Assembly (NCBI RefSeq): GCF_023169945.1
Contig: NZ_AP025591.1
Span: 620,001 to 684,000, forward strand
Reading direction: 5' to 3'
DNA from: Anaeromyxobacter oryzae
GTDB taxonomy: Bacteria > Myxococcota > Myxococcia > Myxococcales > Anaeromyxobacteraceae
DNA length: 64,000 nt
The notes under the pieces were generated by a model. It did no database searches. It was given only the letters and a program-made list of their open reading frames with translations, and was not told where the DNA came from. Each line of letters starts with the position of its first letter. Position 1 is the first letter of the stretch. The position numbers and the translations under genes were made by a program. Of this stretch, positions 27,416 to 35,690 are shown piece by piece.

Positions 27416-27427
27416 GGTTGCGGGGGC
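27416..27427 (-). repeat. att-like tRNA-fMet 3'-end core
   Basis: GGTTGCGGGGGC is identical to the tRNA-fMet 3' end at 35399-35410. It lies 43 bases after the LysR gene. The frame used by recombinases across this site reads GGCGG here too. I take it as an internal junction of the composite island. Confidence 0.55.
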
Positions 27428-27459
27428 GTGCTGGTCCAGTTTGACGGACTGGCTCGACG

Positions 27460-27978
27460 CTACGGCAAGTCCTGCCGGTAAAGCTCCGACCATGCTTGGC
27501 GGTCGTTGAGCATCTCGTCGATCTCCGACTCATCGGCGAAGGCGATCCACGTCCCCAACTTGAGAGCCCCCTTCGCGAGTGCCACGGCGCCGAGGATGCT
27601 GCGGATCGTGAGCGCGTCCTCGACGCGTCCGAGGTCTTTGAGCCCGAGCGCCAACAGGTTCTTCTGCGCCCTCTCGTAGTCAGCACGGACCCACTCAGGA
27701 AGCGGAGGGTTGGACTTTCGGTGTCGCTCCACCTCGATGGTCGAGACGAGCGCGTAGACGTTCCAGTCGCGACTTGGGAGATCACTACAGATGCGAACCA
27801 GGTGCGGAACCGACGCGTACGAGGCCTCGCCTACGTCGCCCTGGTGGTGAAGCTCCTGCCAAAGCTCCTCCCACACGTCGTCCCCGGCTTCCAGCCGCGC
27901 CAGTGGGACCGAAGCGTCATAGGGCACCTTGTAGCCGCCCTTGAGAGCCTTCCAACTTGGATCGCTCAGCGGCAGCAT
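27460..27978 (-). CDS. 172-residue hypothetical protein
   Basis: The protein has VWEELWQELHHQGDVGEASYAS early on and a helical C-terminal half (ALTIRSILGAVALAKGALKL). The HHQGDVGEASYA-VPHLV block recurs in small proteins near secreted toxins and may mark an immunity-type HEAT-like protein; that is a weak memory-based suggestion. There is no signal peptide. It lies alone between two att-like sites at 27416 and 28301. Confidence 0.6.
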   Translation of the reverse strand: MLPLSDPSWKALKGGYKVPYDASVPLARLEAGDDVWEELWQELHHQGDVGEASYASVPHLVRICSDLPSRDWNVYALVSTIEVERHRKSNPPLPEWVRADYERAQKNLLALGLKDLGRVEDALTIRSILGAVALAKGALKLGTWIAFADESEIDEMLNDRQAWSELYRQDLP

Positions 27979-28300
27979 CAGAAGCCCCTCACGGCCTGAA
28001 GCCCGTTGGAATGAGGTCGATCGAGACCCTACCGTCCAGCGTAAAGGGAATATCGATCAAGGGGTGGGCCATGTCCACCGTCCGCGCGCTGCCAGCCCAC
28101 GCGCAAGTTGAAGAAGCGCGACACAGCCGATCTGGTCGCCATCGAGCAGCCCTCGCGCGCACCTCGGGATGAAGGACCCCGATCGGCTCCGCGCCACGTT
28201 CGCCCGAGCGTTCGGCCCGCTGGCCCTCACGTCGTGCCCGGAAGGCTACCGCGTGGCTGGAATGATCAAGGGATCCGGGGTCCTCAGTCCGTCTAACAGT
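27979..28300 (+). pseudogene. large serine recombinase remnant
   Basis: At 28055-28092 the DNA matches 30453-30490 at 37 of 38 positions and encodes IKGWAMSTVRAL from the recombinase domain. The rest of the domain is gone. Just before the att-like site at 28301, a plus-strand frame reads FGPLALTSCPEGYRVAGMIK and runs through the site as SGCGG. This resembles the C-terminal end of serine recombinases, but that part is tentative. The gene is clearly non-functional. Confidence 0.55.
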
Positions 28301-28312
28301 GGTTGCGGGGGC
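28301..28312 (-). repeat. att-like tRNA-fMet 3'-end core
   Basis: GGTTGCGGGGGC is identical to the tRNA 3' end at 35399-35410. It is directly preceded by a degenerate recombinase tail, as at 32140 and 35399. Confidence 0.6.
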
Positions 28313-28348
28313 TCGATACTCGTTGCGACCTGGGGTCCGTCGTTCCGC

Positions 28349-28597
28349 CTACAAACGCAACGCCTCGCGCACCAGTTCAACAGCAGCGACTCGGGCGTCA
28401 GCGTCACACTGGGCCATCACGACATGTGTAGCGTACCGGCCAAACGCCTCGCGCTTGCCCGTCTGCTCATCCTGCAGCCAAATGGGCTCGGCGCGGACCA
28501 TCACGCGGTAGGCGTTCTGGCGGGAGATCCCGAGCGAGCGGAGGACCGCGTAGATGGCGGACCTCCAGAAGGCCGGCTCGAGGAAGAAGGGCCTCAT
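28349..28597 (-). CDS. 82-residue hypothetical protein
   Basis: The protein (MRPFFLEPAFWRSAIYAVLR at the start, then SLGISRQNAYRVMVRAEPIW) has no recognised family. The SLGISRQNAYR stretch is HTH-like, but too short to claim DNA binding. The composition is normal for protein. It ends 36 bases from the att-like site and follows a tiny gene 20 bases upstream, suggesting a two-gene unit. Confidence 0.45.
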   Translation of the reverse strand: MRPFFLEPAFWRSAIYAVLRSLGISRQNAYRVMVRAEPIWLQDEQTGKREAFGRYATHVVMAQCDADARVAAVELVREALRL

Positions 28598-28617
28598 GAG
28601 ATCAGCGAGTGGCAGCC

Positions 28618-28746
28618 CTAGGCAGCTGGGGCGATCACAATGTTCCGCGCCTCGATCTCAATCACGTCACCGCTCTCCAGCTCGATTTCGATCTGGAAAG
28701 CGGGGCTGTCCGAGTAGATAGGCCCGGGGCCACGCCGGTCGATCAT
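28618..28746 (-). CDS. 42-residue hypothetical protein
   Basis: The short acidic product contains YSDSPAFQIEIELESGDVIE and ends in ARNIVIAPAA, with a strongly beta-type pattern. An in-frame GTG eight residues or fewer upstream is a possible alternative start. It is cut off on the left by a copy of the 62-base repeat and precedes the 82-residue gene. No family is recognised. Confidence 0.4.
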   Translation of the reverse strand: MIDRRGPGPIYSDSPAFQIEIELESGDVIEIEARNIVIAPAA

Positions 28747-28762
28747 GGGAAGCACGATGCTA

Positions 28763-28826
28763 CCCCGGCGACGAGCTCGCAGGTGCACCGTCAGATGGGA
28801 TCCAGCGGATCGAAGCCCGGGGGGGG
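28763..28826 (+). repeat. 62-base dispersed repeat copy
   Basis: It shares CGGCGAC, GCTCGCAGGTGCACCGTC, CGAAGCCC and a long G-run with the copies at 32713 and 33323. It lies 17 bases upstream of a minus-strand small gene. The middle is partly rearranged relative to the others. Confidence 0.65.
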
Positions 28827-28915
28827 GCAGCCGGTACTTGGGCGTTACACACTTGCCGCCGCACGTCTCGACAAGTAGTCCCGCAGACTCAGTGGATGGT
28901 CGGTATGCTCGCGCT

Positions 28916-29137
28916 GTGAGACGCGCGAAACAGATCCTGCAAGTCGTCGGTATCTGCCTTGCCGCGGTCGGAGTAATGGCGCTGCCATTTCCCCGAACAA
29001 ACCCCAAGGCCCTCACCCAGAGCCTCTTCGAGAGACTCGCGGCGACGGGCGCGTTCACCAGGCCAGGCTTCATCCTGGTTTGCGTCGGTCTTGGCTGTCT
29101 CGCGCTTGCCGCGTTGCTGCCTGGCGATCGGCAGTAG
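28916..29137 (+). CDS. 73-residue two-helix membrane protein
   Basis: From a GTG start the protein has two hydrophobic segments (ILQVVGICLAAVGVMALPF and FILVCVGLGCLALAALL) joined by a polar loop. No family is recognised. A weak upstream ribosome site leaves the exact start open. It precedes the XRE-like gene by 95 bases. Confidence 0.5.
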   Translation: MRRAKQILQVVGICLAAVGVMALPFPRTNPKALTQSLFERLAATGAFTRPGFILVCVGLGCLALAALLPGDRQ

Positions 29138-29232
29138 GGGGCCCGGGAGGGGGGATTTTGAGCAGGGCCGTCGTCGGGGCGCTCGCGTTCGGCTTGACCA
29201 GCCCGTCCGCGGCCCGTCAGAATAAAACCCAC

Positions 29233-29475
29233 ATGGTTTCTAACACGGCACGCAGCAGGGGCCGCCCCCGGGCGAGCGAGAACGCCCTGTCCAAGTGGAT
29301 CGACGGATCGGGTCGCACCCGGGAGCAGGTAGCGAAGGCCCTCGGGGTCACCAAGGCGAGCCTCGACCGCTACTGCCGAGGCGAGCGGACCCCGACGCTC
29401 GGCGCCGCGCTCGCCATCGAGAAGGTGACGGGGGGCGCGATCGCCGCGCGCTCTTGGCTGCGCCGCCCCTCGTAG
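29233..29475 (+). CDS. small XRE/Cro-like helix-turn-helix protein
   Basis: The 80-residue protein has one HTH: LSKWIDGSGRTREQVAKALG, VTKASLDRYCRGERTPTL. This is the Cro/CI-type fold common on phages and islands. The ATG at 29233 starts the protein just before a basic region (ARSRGRPRAS). It is followed by a secreted hypothetical protein 23 bases downstream and may regulate it. Confidence 0.78.
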   Translation: MVSNTARSRGRPRASENALSKWIDGSGRTREQVAKALGVTKASLDRYCRGERTPTLGAALAIEKVTGGAIAARSWLRRPS

Positions 29476-29498
29476 CAGGACGTATAGTTTCATCTCTC

Positions 29499-30260
29499 AT
29501 GCAGCTCACACTTCTCCTCGCCCTCCACGTCGCCGCGTTTCCCGCGCCTTCCGCGTCTGAACAACGGTACCTGGACGCCCGGGCCGCGGCCAACATCCGC
29601 TGTGCCGACGGAGGCATGGAGAAGGACCAGGACCGAGCACGTGCCGAGTTGGCAAGCCAGCTTCGGGCAATCATCGGTCCGGTGCGGCTCGCCGGGATCC
29701 AGGGGCCGGGCGCACCCGCTTACGACGGGTTCTGGGGCGTCGGCTCAACGGAGATGGCGGACGGCCTCCTCTTCAAGTGGCAGTCAAGCACCCTCTTCGT
29801 CACCACCCGGGCCCTATTCGCGCACACTGTGGCCACGACCAAGTCGTTTGACTATCGAACGGTGGACGAGGTCCTCGTCAGCGCAACCGTGATAGGTGAC
29901 GCAGCTTACACCTCCTTCACTGAGGTCCCGGTGCGGCACGGGCCCTCGACCCAGCGGGCTCGAGCCTCCGTCGGCCTGGTGGCGCAGGACATAGGTCCCT
30001 GGCCTCCCGCTACGCTCGTGGTGCAGGTTGAACGGGGGAACCGGATCTACGTTGTGAGCACGGACCTAAGCCCGGGTCTCGAACAGATCACAGCCTGCGA
30101 GGCGAAGTGGGGCCCTCGCAGAGAAGACGCAGCCTTCGACGCCTACCGCCGCTGTGTCGGAGCTGCTCTCCCCACCCGGCCCTCCTTCGCTGCGGTGGTC
30201 CGCCGGGCCCAGGCCATCGTGGACGCCCTGCAACAGGACGATCCGCCGGGCTCCCCTTAG
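29499..30260 (+). CDS. exported hypothetical protein
   Basis: The 253-residue protein has a signal peptide (MQLTLLLALHVAAFPAPSAS). The mature part is mixed alpha/beta, with cysteines at ANIRCADG, ITACEAKW and YRRCVGA. I do not recognise a family. It is encoded directly after the XRE-like gene and before a recombinase fragment. It is probably periplasmic. Confidence 0.6.
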   Translation: MQLTLLLALHVAAFPAPSASEQRYLDARAAANIRCADGGMEKDQDRARAELASQLRAIIGPVRLAGIQGPGAPAYDGFWGVGSTEMADGLLFKWQSSTLFVTTRALFAHTVATTKSFDYRTVDEVLVSATVIGDAAYTSFTEVPVRHGPSTQRARASVGLVAQDIGPWPPATLVVQVERGNRIYVVSTDLSPGLEQITACEAKWGPRREDAAFDAYRRCVGAALPTRPSFAAVVRRAQAIVDALQQDDPPGSP

Positions 30261-30301
30261 AGCTACGGCGTGACACTGCCAAACAGGTGCGGAGCCCTAA
30301 G

Positions 30302-30633
30302 GTCGCGATCCACGCCCGGTTCTCCACCGACCATCAGGACGCATCGAGCATCGAGCAGGACTACTTTCGGGCAAGGCTCCGGGGCGGATCGCGAAGGATC
30401 TGAACGCCGAGCACATCCCGGCGCCGCTGGAGGACTCCGCGCGCAAGAAGCCGATCAAGGGGTGGGCCATGTCCACCGTGCGCGCGCTGCTCCGAAACCC
30501 CAAGTACGCGGGCCGCTGGGCGTGGAACCAACGGAAATTCACCTCCATCAGCGGGCAGCGAGCGCCCTGTCCCCCAGCGCGTTCCTGGCTGATCGGCGAC
30601 ACGAGCGCGCTGCCGCCGACGAAACGCCGTTAG
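30302..30633 (+). pseudogene. large serine recombinase, internally deleted
   Basis: The first part encodes VAIHARFSTDHQDASSIEQ, the N-terminal resolvase strand (normally VAIYARFSTDxQ with a catalytic serine, present here). It then jumps, in another frame, to GRIAKDLNAEHIPAPLED, KKPIKGWAMSTVRALLRNPK and YAGRWAWNQRKF from the recombinase domain. About 150 residues of the catalytic domain are missing and the frame is broken, so the gene is dead. The final frame ends at 30633. Confidence 0.8.
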
Positions 30634-30675
30634 CTTTATTCTTGGGGCTGACCATCCGGTAGAGTCGGTACTGCC

Positions 30676-31104
30676 ATGCCCCGTTCCATACTCGTCGCCA
30701 TCATCGCTGCATCGTTGGTTGGCCTGCTCGGGCTCGCCGCGTTTGCCCACAGCGTGGCCGGGTTGACTGACCACACCGGGGTTGACCTGTTCGCGCAGGT
30801 GGTGACGGTCATCTCGTTGGCTCTGTGCCCCGCGTTCGCGATGTTCACGGTTCGTGGACTCCTCCGGCGCGGCGCGCGGACTCGTTACGTGGCGTTCGCC
30901 GTCAGCTTCGCGACATCGCTCGTCTTCGCGCTCATTCTGCTGGTGGCGCTCATCACGCTTGCGGCAGCGCGGCCCGGCCCGGTCGATTTCATCGTGCCGG
31001 TGGCCGTGGTCATTCTCAACGGCGCGCCAGTAGTGGCAGTCGCTTGGTCGCTCTCGCGACCTTCAGCAAAGACGTGGGTGACGTCGTCTCCCCCGGTGCA
31101 CTGA
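30676..31104 (+). CDS. 142-residue four-helix membrane protein
   Basis: Four hydrophobic segments are visible: ILVAIIAASLVGLLGLAAFA, VVTVISLALCPAFAMF, VAFAVSFATSLVFALILLV and FIVPVAVVILNGAPVVAVA. There is no recognised family. It is island cargo between two recombinase fragments and may be truncated at its 3' end by the fragment that begins near 31160. Confidence 0.55.
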   Translation: MPRSILVAIIAASLVGLLGLAAFAHSVAGLTDHTGVDLFAQVVTVISLALCPAFAMFTVRGLLRRGARTRYVAFAVSFATSLVFALILLVALITLAAARPGPVDFIVPVAVVILNGAPVVAVAWSLSRPSAKTWVTSSPPVH

Positions 31105-32084
31105 GGAGCACTATCCGTAAAGCTCGAAGGGCGCTCTGGGCCTTCTCCGCGGGCTCGCTGGCCGCAAGGCTCCCGCCGACGGCGCCGCGAAGAAGGGCGC
31201 TCCCGGGTGGTCGAAGAGCCTCCTCCACTCGATGCTTCGCAACGAGCGGTACGTGGGCCGCTTCGTCTGGAACAAGCGGAAGTGGACCAAGGACCCTGCG
31301 ACCGGCAAGCGCCGGTGCATCGCGCGCCCCGAGGCGGAGTGGGTACGCACGGAGCGGCGGGACCTGGCCATCGTGTCTCCGGAACTGTGGGCCAGGGTTC
31401 AGGCGCGCCACGCCGGCAATGCCCGCCCGTCGAACCGGAAACGCGAGTCGACCGGCTATGCGTTGTCAGGGCTCCTGCGGTGTGGCGTCTGCGGCGGCGC
31501 GATGTCGGTCGTCGCCCGGCGCATCAAGGACGGCGTGGCGTACGCTCGGTTCGGCTGCTCGACCCGTCATTCGCGCGGTGAGATGGGATGCTCGAACAAG
31601 CGCACGATCGGCGAGCGGACGCTAAACGTGGAGGTGCTTACGGCGCTTCGGAAGCGCCTGGCCTCCCCTGAAGTGGCGGGCTGGCTCTCCGACGTAGCCG
31701 CCGCCGCCGAGGCGCGGCGCGGCGGGGCGCCGCTTCGACCGATGGTCACGCCCGACTGACCGCCGATTTCGCCGCCGCGGAGGCTCGCATCGAGAAGGTC
31801 GCCGACGCCATCGCCCGGATCGGCTACTCGGAGCCCTTGGAGCGGAAGCTCCGGGTCGAGGAGGAGCGGGCCAGGGGCCTGCGGGCGCAGCTGGCCAGGG
31901 CGGCAGGAACGCCGAAGCGGATCGTCCGCCCGAAGCTCTCGGCGGCAATTCTCCTCGACCGACTCGCCGATCTGGCCGAGATTGCCGCGAAGAAGCCCCG
32001 TCAGGCCCGCGCAAGGCTCGCCGAGCTGGTCGAGACTGTCGTCCTGATGCCGCAGGGCGACGGACGGCTCAAGGCCACCCTGCG

Positions 32085-32121
32085 GCTGAAAAGCGAAACG
32101 GCCGCTCTGGCGAGCGGCCGT
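32085..32121 (-). terminator. terminator-like hairpin beside the att-like site
   Basis: A perfect 9-bp stem (ACGGCCGCT / AGCGGCCGT, 32098-32121) is followed on the minus strand by a T-rich stretch. It has the same position relative to the tRNA-end core (32140) as the hairpins at 11435 and 35356, but its sequence is unrelated to theirs. It lies antisense within the recombinase 3' end. Confidence 0.55.
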
Positions 32122-32139
32122 CCCGGTGTTGAACTAACT

Positions 32140-32151
32140 GGTTGCGGGGGC
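32140..32151 (-). repeat. att-like tRNA-fMet 3'-end core
   Basis: GGTTGCGGGGGC matches the tRNA 3' end at 35399-35410. To the right it also resembles the flank of the 11478 copy (both continue with a GCATC, GGAGTC, CCCGCTCC pattern). This suggests these two junctions descend from the same element end. Confidence 0.65.
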
Positions 32152-32254
32152 CCGCATCTGCCCTCGGAGTCCCCCGCTCCGGGGCCGATCTCGTTCTTCA
32201 TGCCGAGGCTGCGGGCGCACTCCCCACGCCTAAGCGCGGGCGCCGTCACTGAGG

Positions 32255-32668
32255 CTACCCCTTGATCGAGTACCGGTAGATGCACGACTCCACGCGGACG
32301 AACGCCGGATCCCCTCTCTCGGACAGCACGGCGTCCGGTCTTGCCACGAAGATGCCCTGCTCCTCGACGAAGAAGGCGCTCGTCGGAATGAAGATCCCCA
32401 TGCGATCAACGCGGAGATCTTTCCGCTCGATCCCAATCTCGTGCTCGATTTCTCCAAGAAGAGCGTCGCTGTTGCCCGTCTTGGTGACTTCAGCGGATAG
32501 GGCGCACAGGCGGTTGGCGTCGACGGCTGACTCGCGGGACCGGCACCCGCTCGAAGCGGTGACCAACAGCAGGGCGCACGTGGCCCACACAGCGGGGCGA
32601 AAAGAGCTGCGATGCCCCGGCTTGCCGATGGCGTCTCCATTGCGAAGGGGTCGTATGCGCGGAGGCAT
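32255..32668 (-). CDS. small hypothetical lipoprotein
   Basis: The 137-residue frame contains a signal sequence ending in a lipobox-like cysteine (CALLLVTASSGCRSRES). The mature part has about 85 residues with two more cysteines (NRLCALSAE and VESCIYRY). Residues before PAVWATCALLL are basic and poorly protein-like, so a GTG start just before the hydrophobic stretch is possible. No family is recognised. A 62-base repeat lies 45 bases upstream. Confidence 0.5.
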   Translation of the reverse strand: MPPRIRPLRNGDAIGKPGHRSSFRPAVWATCALLLVTASSGCRSRESAVDANRLCALSAEVTKTGNSDALLGEIEHEIGIERKDLRVDRMGIFIPTSAFFVEEQGIFVARPDAVLSERGDPAFVRVESCIYRYSIKG

Positions 32669-32712
32669 CGCAGGACAAGGTACCAGGATCGCGGTCGCCG
32701 CTGAGCATTCCC

Positions 32713-32776
32713 CCGGCGACGGGCTCGCAGGTCCACCGTCTAGGAGTCACATCGCCCGCGAAACCCCGGGGGGGGT
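32713..32776 (+). repeat. 62-base dispersed repeat copy
   Basis: This copy aligns closely to 33323-33384 across its whole length (GGCTCGCAGGT, CCACCGTCTAGGAGTCAC, CCCGCGAAACCCCGGGG). It lies between two minus-strand orphan genes. Confidence 0.8.
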
Positions 32777-32799
32777 GCACCGGATGAACCGCGGCGCGC

Positions 32800-33252
32800 C
32801 TACCAGAGGCGTTCGTCGTTCGAACGCGCTCCGCAGTTGGGGCAACGCTCGATGCGAAAAAGCACAGCAGGCGTTTGTGGCGGCCTCCACGCCCAGAAGA
32901 ACACCCACTCGTCGCAGACGCGGCACTTCACGGAGGCCCCGACGAGCCCCCCGAGGAGCCACACCGCGCCCGTCGCGATCATCCAAGATGCGGCGCGTTC
33001 CGGCTCCGGATCGAGGAACGATGCGGCGAACGTGACGACGGGAGCTGGGTACAGGATCGAGGCCAGCACCGCCTTCCAGTACTGGTGCGTGGTGCGAAGC
33101 CAGATCGGTCGGAGGTCGGTGTCTGGGCGCATTTCGGCGCGGCTCTCAAAGCGCTCGTCGCAGCGCGCCATCATACCCACCGTCGTCGTCCAGTTGGCTG
33201 GGCATCTGCCACGGCTAGAAAGGATGGCCTCACGGGGCGAGCGAATGTTCAT
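32800..33252 (-). CDS. hypothetical membrane protein with a zinc-ribbon-like C-terminus
   Basis: The 150-residue protein has two hydrophobic segments (AVLASILYPAPVVTFAASFL and ASWMIATGAVWLLGGLVGA). A CRVC ... CPNC pair in the last 40 residues resembles a rubredoxin-type or zinc-ribbon knuckle. The first 30 residues may be untranslated; an internal ATG (MMARCDERF) is an alternative start. It is unrecognised island cargo. Confidence 0.55.
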   Translation of the reverse strand: MNIRSPREAILSSRGRCPANWTTTVGMMARCDERFESRAEMRPDTDLRPIWLRTTHQYWKAVLASILYPAPVVTFAASFLDPEPERAASWMIATGAVWLLGGLVGASVKCRVCDEWVFFWAWRPPQTPAVLFRIERCPNCGARSNDERLW

Positions 33253-33322
33253 GCCCAGCGCGGAGCGCCAGGGTGTGGTCAGGAAGCGTTCTTCCTACGT
33301 GCCGCGCGGCGCGCGGTTCCAG

Positions 33323-33384
33323 CCCAGCGACGGGCTCGCAGGTGCACCGGCTGGGAGTCACAGCGCCGCGAAAGCCCCGGGGGG
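33323..33384 (+). repeat. 62-base dispersed repeat copy
   Basis: The reference copy of the family, with GCGACGGGCTCGCAGGTG, then CACCGGCTGGGAGTCAC and GCGAAAGCCCCGGGGGG. It begins right after the stop of the minus-strand gene at 33387 and precedes the next minus-strand gene by about 70 bases. Confidence 0.8.
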
Positions 33385-33386
33385 CA

Positions 33387-33716
33387 TCAGGGAATACCGA
33401 CGAACCCCGCCCACGCATTCACGATCAAGACCGCAAGGATGAGAGTGAGCGCGATAGACGCCGATGCCATGACCGCCCAGCGGCGATGCGGGCGCCGCAT
33501 GGATGCCCACAAGAGTCCTGACCAGATGAACGCCAAGAACAGCCAGCCGAGTGCGTCGAGACCGTGAGCCCCAGCGTAGAAGAACCACGTCGGAGGTGGA
33601 GTCTGGAGCAGGACCAGATACGTCCAGATGCCCGTGAGGGCAGCGGCGGCGACGGACGCGAGAGGCAGCGAAGAACGGAACCGAGCGGCGTCGGAGGCAT
33701 CGCCAGGCGCGGCCAT
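33387..33716 (-). CDS. 109-residue membrane protein
   Basis: Three hydrophobic segments are visible (LASVAAAALTGIWTYLVLLQ, LDALGWLFLAFIWSGLLWA, ALTLILAVLIVNAWAGFVG). The stop codon abuts a 62-base repeat. No family is recognised. It probably belongs to the same mobile set as the neighbouring minus-strand orphans. Confidence 0.55.
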   Translation of the reverse strand: MAAPGDASDAARFRSSLPLASVAAAALTGIWTYLVLLQTPPPTWFFYAGAHGLDALGWLFLAFIWSGLLWASMRRPHRRWAVMASASIALTLILAVLIVNAWAGFVGIP

Positions 33717-33836
33717 CGCGCGATCTTACCTCTGCCCAGGTGACGACCTCGGCCCAAAAACGACCCCTTCGCTGTCCGCGCCGCGGCCGCCCGCTGGCCT
33801 GAGCTTCCACGGGGTCGCTCCGGTGGCCCTTTGCTG

Positions 33837-34419
33837 TCACCCGGCGAGGACGGCGCGCCGCACGGTCTCCCTGTTCACCCCAACGGCCTCTGCGGCTTCG
33901 CGGATGGACGCCCCGGCGCGGACACGCTCGACGGCTGCGGCCACCTTGAGCGCGGACGCCCTCGGCCGCCCCAGCCGCTTTCCCCTCCCGCCTCGCCCGC
34001 TCCAGCCCCGCCTTCGTGCGCTCGATCAGCCTCGTCCGCTCCTGCTCCGCGACCCAACCAAAGATGGCGACGAGCAGCGGGCGCACGGGCCCGGAGGTGT
34101 CCAGCCAGCCCTCGCGGACGGACAGCACGGGGGCTCCCAAGCATCCAGCTCGAGGACGGTGTTGATCGCGCCCGTCATCGAACGGTGGAGACGGTCCAGT
34201 GCCCAGACCGCGATGGACGCGGCCAGCGCGAACATCCCCGAGCATCCGGTCGAGCACGGGGCGGGCCTTCGCGGCGCTCTCCACCTCCTCGTAGATCACC
34301 GGCTCGTAGCCGCGGGCTGCAACCAGCTGGCGGACCTCGGCGATCTGGTTCTCGGCGGTCTGGCGGTCGGTGGAGACGCGGACGTAGAGGGCGGCTCGGC
34401 GGGTCGGGATGTTGTCCAT
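33837..34419 (-). pseudogene. Tn3-type resolvase/invertase with several frameshifts
   Basis: Pieces in three frames assemble into one short resolvase of about 195 residues. They are: RRAALYVRVSTDRQTAENQI and ARGYEPVIYEEVESAAKARP (catalytic Ser and Arg region), then IAVWALDRLHRSMTGAINTV (normally VWALDRLGRS), then VLSVREGWLDTSGPVRPLLV and AEQERTRLIERTKAGLERAR, then GKRLGRPRASALKV with a C-terminal HTH (IREAAEAVGVNRETVRRAVL) to a TGA at 33837. At least three frame changes make it non-functional. It is unrelated in size class to the large recombinases nearby. Confidence 0.82.
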
Positions 34420-34693
34420 GCCTCCGGTCTACGCGGCGCGATGCGGCGGCTGTCGCGCTCGACCTCGGCCTCCATGGACACGGTTGGCGTCGCTGTCGTC
34501 GGCCGCAACATCGACGCGCGCACCTGGCATCTGCCCGGATGGCAGGAGCCTCTGACCTTGGCGGCGGACGCCGGGGAACGGGCGATGCGCCTCGCCATCG
34601 CCTCGGCTCGCGTGCCACAGCGGATCCGCATGGGGGCGAGTTGGCTGAAGGACCAAGCGGCGAAGGTCGCCGCTACGCCCTGGGCGCCCAGGG
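34420..34693. other. 274-base region without a recognised gene
   Basis: A plus-strand frame containing VGRNIDARTWHLPGWQEPLT is open here but matches nothing I know. The region joins the dead resolvase to the truncated large recombinase, and a deletion or insertion junction is likely near 34694. Confidence 0.35.
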
Positions 34694-35477
<784 letters not shown>

Positions 35478-35613
35478 GGTGGGAAAAGCGTCGAAGCGAG
35501 GCGGGGTTCTACAGGTGGCCCCCCCGCCGGTCAAGACTTTTCTCGAAGCCAGCGAAGGGGGCCGGAATCCGCTCGTACGCTGGCCCGCGTGGAGCCGCTG
35601 GACCTCGCCCGCC

Positions 35614-35662
35614 CCTTCGACTCCGGGCGCGCTCCGCGCGCCCTACGCTCAGGGCGAACGGA
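35614..35662. repeat. REP-like palindromic repeat
   Basis: It contains CCTTCGACTCCGGGCGCGC, an inner palindrome of GCGC runs, and CGCTCAGGGCGAACGGA. The last block is shared with 40037-40083 and, as the reverse complement, with 49790-49867. It lies between the zinc operon end and the tRNA. Confidence 0.7.
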
Positions 35663-35690
35663 GGATCCCTGGCGTCGCCCTGCCCGCCTG

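Larger units (their letters stand above)
31160..32265 (+). pseudogene. large serine recombinase C-terminal two-thirds, frameshifted
   Basis: The frame opens without a start codon in the recombinase domain (GWSKSLLHSMLRNERYVGRF, VWNKRKWTKDPATGKRR). It continues into a zinc ribbon (LLRCGVCGGAMSVVARR ... FGCSTRHSRGEMGC) and a coiled coil. A frameshift falls near 31735-31765, after which the sequence resumes as ARIEKVADAIARIGYSEPLE and runs to the att-like site at 32140 as LTGCGG. The N-terminal catalytic domain is absent. The homologous part ends at about 32151; the shifted frame ends at 32265. Confidence 0.85.

Noticed and set aside
31160..32265. Frameshift as a programmed event or sequencing error
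   Set aside because: The gene also lacks its whole catalytic domain, so it is dead regardless of the shift.
28763..33384. Integron attC sites and gene cassettes
   Set aside because: The 62-base repeats lack the RYYYAAC and GTTRRRY core sites and the long imperfect palindrome; no integron integrase is present.
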